Origin: JACDHG01 sp963811585
Lineage (GTDB): Bacteria; Actinomycetota; Actinomycetes; Propionibacteriales; Nocardioidaceae
NCBI GenBank assembly: GCA_963811585.1
Contig: CAWERR010000009.1
Span: 434,001 to 498,000, forward strand
DNA length: 64,000 nucleotides
Reading direction: 5' to 3'
A program made the translations under genes and the position numbers. Below the pieces are notes generated by a model that did not search any database, was not told where the DNA came from, and saw nothing but the letters and a program-made list of their open reading frames with translations. Below are positions 60,542 to 64,000 of this stretch, one piece after another. Each line of letters starts with the position of its first letter. Position 1 is the stretch's first letter.

Positions 60542-61699
60542 ATGGACGACGCCCGTGACTACCAGTTCGAGACGCTGGCGATCCATGCCGGCCAGCCGGC
60601 CGACGCGGTGAACGGCGCGGTGATGACGCCGATCTACGCGACGAGCACCTACAAGCAGGACGGCGTTGGCGGCCTGCGGGGCGGTTACGAGTACTCCCGC
60701 ACCGGCAACCCCACTCGGCGCGCGCTCGAAGACTGTCTGGCAGCGCTGGAGGGTGGTGCGCGGGGAATCGCGTTCGCCTCCGGGATGGCGGCCGAGGATG
60801 CGCTGATTCGAGTCGTGTGTTCGCCCGGCGACCATGTCGTCATACCGAATGATGCCTACGGCGGGACGTACCGGCTGTTCAAGCAGATCTTCGAACCCTG
60901 GGGCGTCGATCACACGTCCGCGTCTGTGCACAACGCAGACGAGATCGCTGCTGCCGTGGTGCCCGGGCGCACCAAGATCATTTGGGTCGAGACCCCAAGC
61001 AACCCCTTGCTCGGCGTCGCAGACCTCCCTGCAATTGCGCAGATCGCCAATCAGGCGGGGGCATTGCTCCTCGTCGACAACACGTTCGCGACGCCCTACT
61101 TGCAGCAGCCCCTCGCACTCGGTGCTCACGTCGTCGTCCACTCGACCACGAAGTATGCCGGCGGGCACAGCGACGTTGTAGGCGGTGCGTTGGTGACAGC
61201 CGACGAGGACCTTGGTGCCGATCTCGCCACCTTCCAGAACTCCACCGGTGCCACTCCAGGGCCGTTCGACTGCTACCTGGTGATACGAGGGCTCAAGACG
61301 CTTGCTGTGCGGATGGACCGGCACTGCGACAACGCCGAACGCGTTGCGACGTTCTTGCGCGGGCACTCGGCAGTAGGGGAGGTCTTCTACCCAGGTTTCG
61401 ACGATCACCCTGGGCATGCGTTGGCGGCGCGCCAGATGCGGCGGTTCGGCGGCATGGTGTCGTTTCGGGTGACGGCCGGTCACGAGGCTGCGAAAGTCGC
61501 CTGCGATCGCACCCGCGTCTTCACGCTCGCCGAGTCTCTCGGGGGTGTCGAGTCGCTCATCGAGCTCCCGGCAACCATGACGCATGCGTCCGTCGCAGAC
61601 TCAGAGCTAGCTGTGCCGGACGACCTGATCCGGCTGTCGGTCGGGCTGGAATCCATCGACGACCTGCTGGCCGATCTCGACCGGTCTCTCGCCGGCTGA
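60542..61699 (+). CDS. metB: Cystathionine gamma-synthase (Cys/Met metabolism PLP enzyme)
   Basis: Makes cystathionine from an O-acyl-homoserine and cysteine. 385 residues, fold-type I PLP. Blocks: HAGQPADAVNGAVMTPIYAT, YEYSRTGNPTRRALEDCLAA, FASGMAAEDALIRVVCSPGD, VETPSNPLLGVADLPAIAQI, the PLP lysine in VHSTTKYAGGHSDVVGGALV, and LSVGLESIDDLLADLDRSLA at the end. The family also covers cystathionine gamma-lyase and O-acetylhomoserine sulfhydrylase; length and sequence fit MetB best. A glmL gene follows two bases after the stop. Confidence 0.88.
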   Translation: MDDARDYQFETLAIHAGQPADAVNGAVMTPIYATSTYKQDGVGGLRGGYEYSRTGNPTRRALEDCLAALEGGARGIAFASGMAAEDALIRVVCSPGDHVVIPNDAYGGTYRLFKQIFEPWGVDHTSASVHNADEIAAAVVPGRTKIIWVETPSNPLLGVADLPAIAQIANQAGALLLVDNTFATPYLQQPLALGAHVVVHSTTKYAGGHSDVVGGALVTADEDLGADLATFQNSTGATPGPFDCYLVIRGLKTLAVRMDRHCDNAERVATFLRGHSAVGEVFYPGFDDHPGHALAARQMRRFGGMVSFRVTAGHEAAKVACDRTRVFTLAESLGGVESLIELPATMTHASVADSELAVPDDLIRLSVGLESIDDLLADLDRSLAG

Positions 61700-61700
61700 C

Positions 61701-63074
61701 GTGTCGCTGGTCTACTGCGTCGACTTCGGCTCGACGTTCACGAAGGCCGCCCTGGTCGACACCGTTGACGGGCGGCTGCTCGGCACTGCGAGCCATCCCA
61801 CCACGCTCGACACCGATGTACTCGACGGCTGGGATGTGCTGCGTGCTCGACTGACACACCTCGACGAGGGCGGCGGTGACCCACTGGTCCGGGCATGCTC
61901 GTCCGCCGGGGGTGGGTTACGGATTGCCGTGGTCGGCAACGAAGAACTCGTCACAGCAGAGGCGGGCCGACGGGTCGCACTGTCGAGTGGTGGCCGCGTC
62001 GTGCACGTGTCGTCGTATGACGTCGAACTGGCGGCGCTGCAAGCAGCCAAGCCCGACGTCGTGCTCCTCGTCGGCGGGACCGACGGTGGTAACGCCGAAG
62101 TGCTGCTCGCGAACGCCCGAGCGCTGGCTTCGGCTCGGTGGAAGGGGCCTGTGGTGGTGGCGGGGAACGCCGACGCGGTCGATGAGATCCGGTCGAGCTT
62201 CGAGGCAGTGGACGTGCCCTACGTCGTTGCTCAGAACGTCGTACCCCAGATCGGTGTGCTCGAACCCGAAGGCGCACGGGCAGCAATCCGCGCGATGTTC
62301 CTCACCCACGTGATCGGCGGGAAGCATCTGTCGAGCCGAACGGACTTCACGTCGATGGTGCGCGGGGCGACGCCCGATGTCGTGCTTCGCGCCGTCGAGC
62401 TCCTTGCCGCCGGAGTCGACCCAGACAGGCCTGGTGCGGGCGACGTTGTCGTGGTCGACATCGGTGGCGCCACCACCGATGTGCACTCCGTCGTCCAGCT
62501 CGATCCTGAGGACGGGGCGCTCGGGCGTGAGGTTGTCGCGACTGTGCCGGTCGGCCGCACCGTCGAGGGTGATCTCGGTATGCGGTGGAGTGCGGTCGCG
62601 ACGGTCGAGGCGGCGCACGAGGCGGGCTTCGAGGTGCCCGAGAGCATGACGTCGGCGGCGCACGACCGCCGTGTTGATCCGAGCCTTGTCCCGGCGACTG
62701 CAAGCGAGGTCGAGGCTGACCTGGCGATCGCGTCGATGGCGGCCACGCTTGCAGTCAGGCGGCATGCGGGACGGCAACGTGTGGTCTTCGGTCCGGACGG
62801 GAGGCTCGTGGAGCGAAGCGGCAAGGACCTCCGTGAGGTCTCGCTGCTCGTCGGGTCAGGTGGGGTGCTGCGCCACAACCCCGACGCCGCTGTCAGCCGC
62901 GTCTTGGCAGGCGCGACCGGCGACCACGTCGAGGGAGGCTGGCTGGTGCCGCGCGCACCGCGAGTCGTGATCGACTCCGACTACGTGCTGGCCGCGGCTG
63001 GGCTTCTCGTCGACGAGCACCAGGCCGCAGCGCACCAACTGCTGTCGCGACTATGGAGTCGTCCCGCTCAGTGA
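61701..63074 (+). CDS. glmL: Glutamate mutase accessory/reactivase-like protein (GlmL/MutL family)
   Basis: Actin-like ATPase of 457 residues. Phosphate-1 motif VYCVDFGSTFTKAALVDT (residues 4-21), SSAGGGLRIAVVGNEELVTA, LLVGGTDGGNAEVLLANARA, and phosphate-2 DVVVVDIGGATTDVHSVVQL (about 248-267). Family members reactivate coenzyme-B12-dependent glutamate or ornithine mutase, but no mutase subunits (GlmS/GlmE, OraE) are in this window. GTG 61701 starts two bases after metB and seems to be in the same transcript. Its stop overlaps the convergent MFS gene by seven bases. Confidence 0.78.
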   Translation: MSLVYCVDFGSTFTKAALVDTVDGRLLGTASHPTTLDTDVLDGWDVLRARLTHLDEGGGDPLVRACSSAGGGLRIAVVGNEELVTAEAGRRVALSSGGRVVHVSSYDVELAALQAAKPDVVLLVGGTDGGNAEVLLANARALASARWKGPVVVAGNADAVDEIRSSFEAVDVPYVVAQNVVPQIGVLEPEGARAAIRAMFLTHVIGGKHLSSRTDFTSMVRGATPDVVLRAVELLAAGVDPDRPGAGDVVVVDIGGATTDVHSVVQLDPEDGALGREVVATVPVGRTVEGDLGMRWSAVATVEAAHEAGFEVPESMTSAAHDRRVDPSLVPATASEVEADLAIASMAATLAVRRHAGRQRVVFGPDGRLVERSGKDLREVSLLVGSGGVLRHNPDAAVSRVLAGATGDHVEGGWLVPRAPRVVIDSDYVLAAAGLLVDEHQAAAHQLLSRLWSRPAQ

Positions 63075-64000
63075 GCGACGGGGACCTCTGCCTCGGGCTG
63101 GTCGGCCGTAGCTGGCTCGACCCGGGCCTTGAGCGGCAGTTCCTTGATGAAGAAGGAGACCACGAGCGCGACTGCGACGACGGGGATCGCCCAGAGGAAC
63201 ACATCGTGGAGGGAGTCGGAGAACGCCTGCAGCACCATGTCGTGGGCGGGTTCGGGGAGTTGCTGGATCGCCTCGACGTTGTTGGTGATGTCGCCGCCTC
63301 CGGGTGCGCCGCCGGGCTGACCGCTGAACTGCTCAGCCAGGTAGGTCGCAAGCCGGCTCGAGAGGACGGCCCCGAATGCCGCCGCTCCGAACGTGCCACC
63401 CATCGACCGGAAGAACGCCACCGAGCTCGTCGCCGTGCCCATGTGGCGGCGGTCAACGGAGTTCTGCACGATGGTCACAACGATCTGCATGCTGAAGCCG
63501 AGTCCGGCCCCGAAGACGTAGAAAGCCAGACCGGCTTGCCAGTAAGGCGATCCGGTGTCGAGCAACGTCAGCATGACCAAGGCTGCGATGACCGTGGTCG
63601 CTCCCATGATCGGGAAGATGCGGTAGCGGCCGGTTCGGCTCATCAGGATGCCGGAGGAGATTGACGTGGAGAAGATGCCCACGACCATCGGGAGCAGGGC
63701 GAGCCCCGAACGGGTCGGGCTCATCCCCTGGACCACCTGAAGGTAGAGGGGCAGGAATACGATCCCGCCGAACATCGCGAACCCGATGATGAAGCTGTAG
63801 AGGTTGCTGGTGCGGAAGACGGAGATGCGGAACAGCTCGAGCGGGATGATGGGCTCGGTGGCGCGTGACTCGATGAACACGAAGAGGACGGTCAGTACGA
63901 CTCCGGCACCGACCAGAGACAACGCCAGCGGTGACCCCCAGCCGTAGTCGGGGCCTGCCCACGTCGTGAACAGCAGGAATGAGCTCACCGCTGCGACGAT
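63068..64000 (-). CDS. MFS drug-efflux transporter, EmrB/QacA type, partial (5' end outside window)
   Basis: C-terminal ~310 residues of a multidrug MFS protein of the 14-transmembrane DHA2 type. Hydrophobic segments: VSSFLLFTTWAGPDYGWG-adjacent, GAGVVLTVLFVFIESRA, LYSFIIGFAMFGGIVFLPLY, QGMSPTRSGLALLPMVVGIF, AGLAFYVFGAGLGFSMQIVV, AAAFGAVLSSRLATYLAEQF and FLWAIPVVAVALVVSFFIKE, with QVVQGMSPTRSG a typical DHA2 loop. The C-terminal cytoplasmic tail ends at the TGA 63068. Substrate unknown. Confidence 0.85.
   Translation of the reverse strand: MVAAVSSFLLFTTWAGPDYGWGSPLALSLVGAGVVLTVLFVFIESRATEPIIPLELFRISVFRTSNLYSFIIGFAMFGGIVFLPLYLQVVQGMSPTRSGLALLPMVVGIFSTSISSGILMSRTGRYRIFPIMGATTVIAALVMLTLLDTGSPYWQAGLAFYVFGAGLGFSMQIVVTIVQNSVDRRHMGTATSSVAFFRSMGGTFGAAAFGAVLSSRLATYLAEQFSGQPGGAPGGGDITNNVEAIQQLPEPAHDMVLQAFSDSLHDVFLWAIPVVAVALVVSFFIKELPLKARVEPATADQPEAEVPVAH

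Noticed and set aside
1..64000. CRISPR array, prophage or insertion sequence
   Set aside because: No regularly spaced repeats, transposase, integrase or phage structural genes were seen.

Overview
The window reads as chromosome of a high-GC Gram-positive bacterium (Actinobacteria): strong G/C third-codon bias, many GTG starts, stop-start overlaps (ATGA/GTGA), lipobox lipoproteins, and two gene blocks that are syntenic with mycobacteria and other actinobacteria (tRNA-Gln, glmU, prs, rplY, pth; and mfd, lipoprotein, mazG, eno, divIC, DUF501, ppx). A Nocardioides/Propionibacteriales-like host is my inference from gene style, not proven.

Layout. 1-6.3 kb: a serine beta-lactamase-like hydrolase (cut by the window edge) divergent from a complete dipeptide/oligopeptide ABC importer (lipoprotein, two permeases, two ATPases, all overlapping by 4 bases). 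6.3-8.0 kb: acyl-CoA desaturase followed by its probable TetR regulator, with a 29-base near-perfect palindrome in front of the desaturase. 8.2-12.3 kb: tRNA-Gln(TTG), glmU, a frameshifted prs, rplY and pth. 12.4-15.2 kb: a polyprenyl-phosphate sugar transferase after a 370-base non-coding stretch, then a CysQ-like phosphatase. 15.3-25 kb: housekeeping block mfd to ppx plus a family-5 uracil-DNA glycosylase. 25-27.6 kb: an unrecognised membrane/coiled-coil protein (minus) and a type II NADH dehydrogenase.

27.7-35.1 kb is accessory: an unusual tRNA with anticodon TAA and a short variable loop, then hypF-hypC-hypD-hypE for the Fe(CN)2CO group of [NiFe]-hydrogenase, a frameshifted small protein, an XRE regulator, a DUF6390-type protein and a broken DUF2470 gene. 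35.1-41.2 kb is an iron-siderophore uptake operon (binding lipoprotein, two FecCD permeases, ATPase, a second binding lipoprotein, siderophore-interacting reductase) behind a DtxR/IdeR-like iron box.

41.2-64 kb is a mixed region: serine hydrolases, a Bax-inhibitor-1 protein with a strong terminator, an SGNH hydrolase, cystathionine beta-synthase, a complete gluABCD-type glutamate importer, an LLM flavin oxidoreductase, an APC permease, a small operon pairing a DHFR-like protein, a membrane protein and a retropepsin-like protease, VOC and YciI proteins, a frameshifted msrA, a YihY/BrkB protein, a GNAT-NUDIX fusion, cystathionine gamma-synthase, an orphan glutamate-mutase reactivase (GlmL) and a partial drug-efflux MFS transporter. 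Cystathionine beta-synthase and gamma-synthase together suggest transsulfuration in this genome.

At least four genes (prs, the small gene at 32.9 kb, the DUF2470 gene, msrA) carry one-base shifts. Because prs is normally essential, sequencing or assembly indels are the simplest explanation. I saw no insertion sequence, prophage or CRISPR array.
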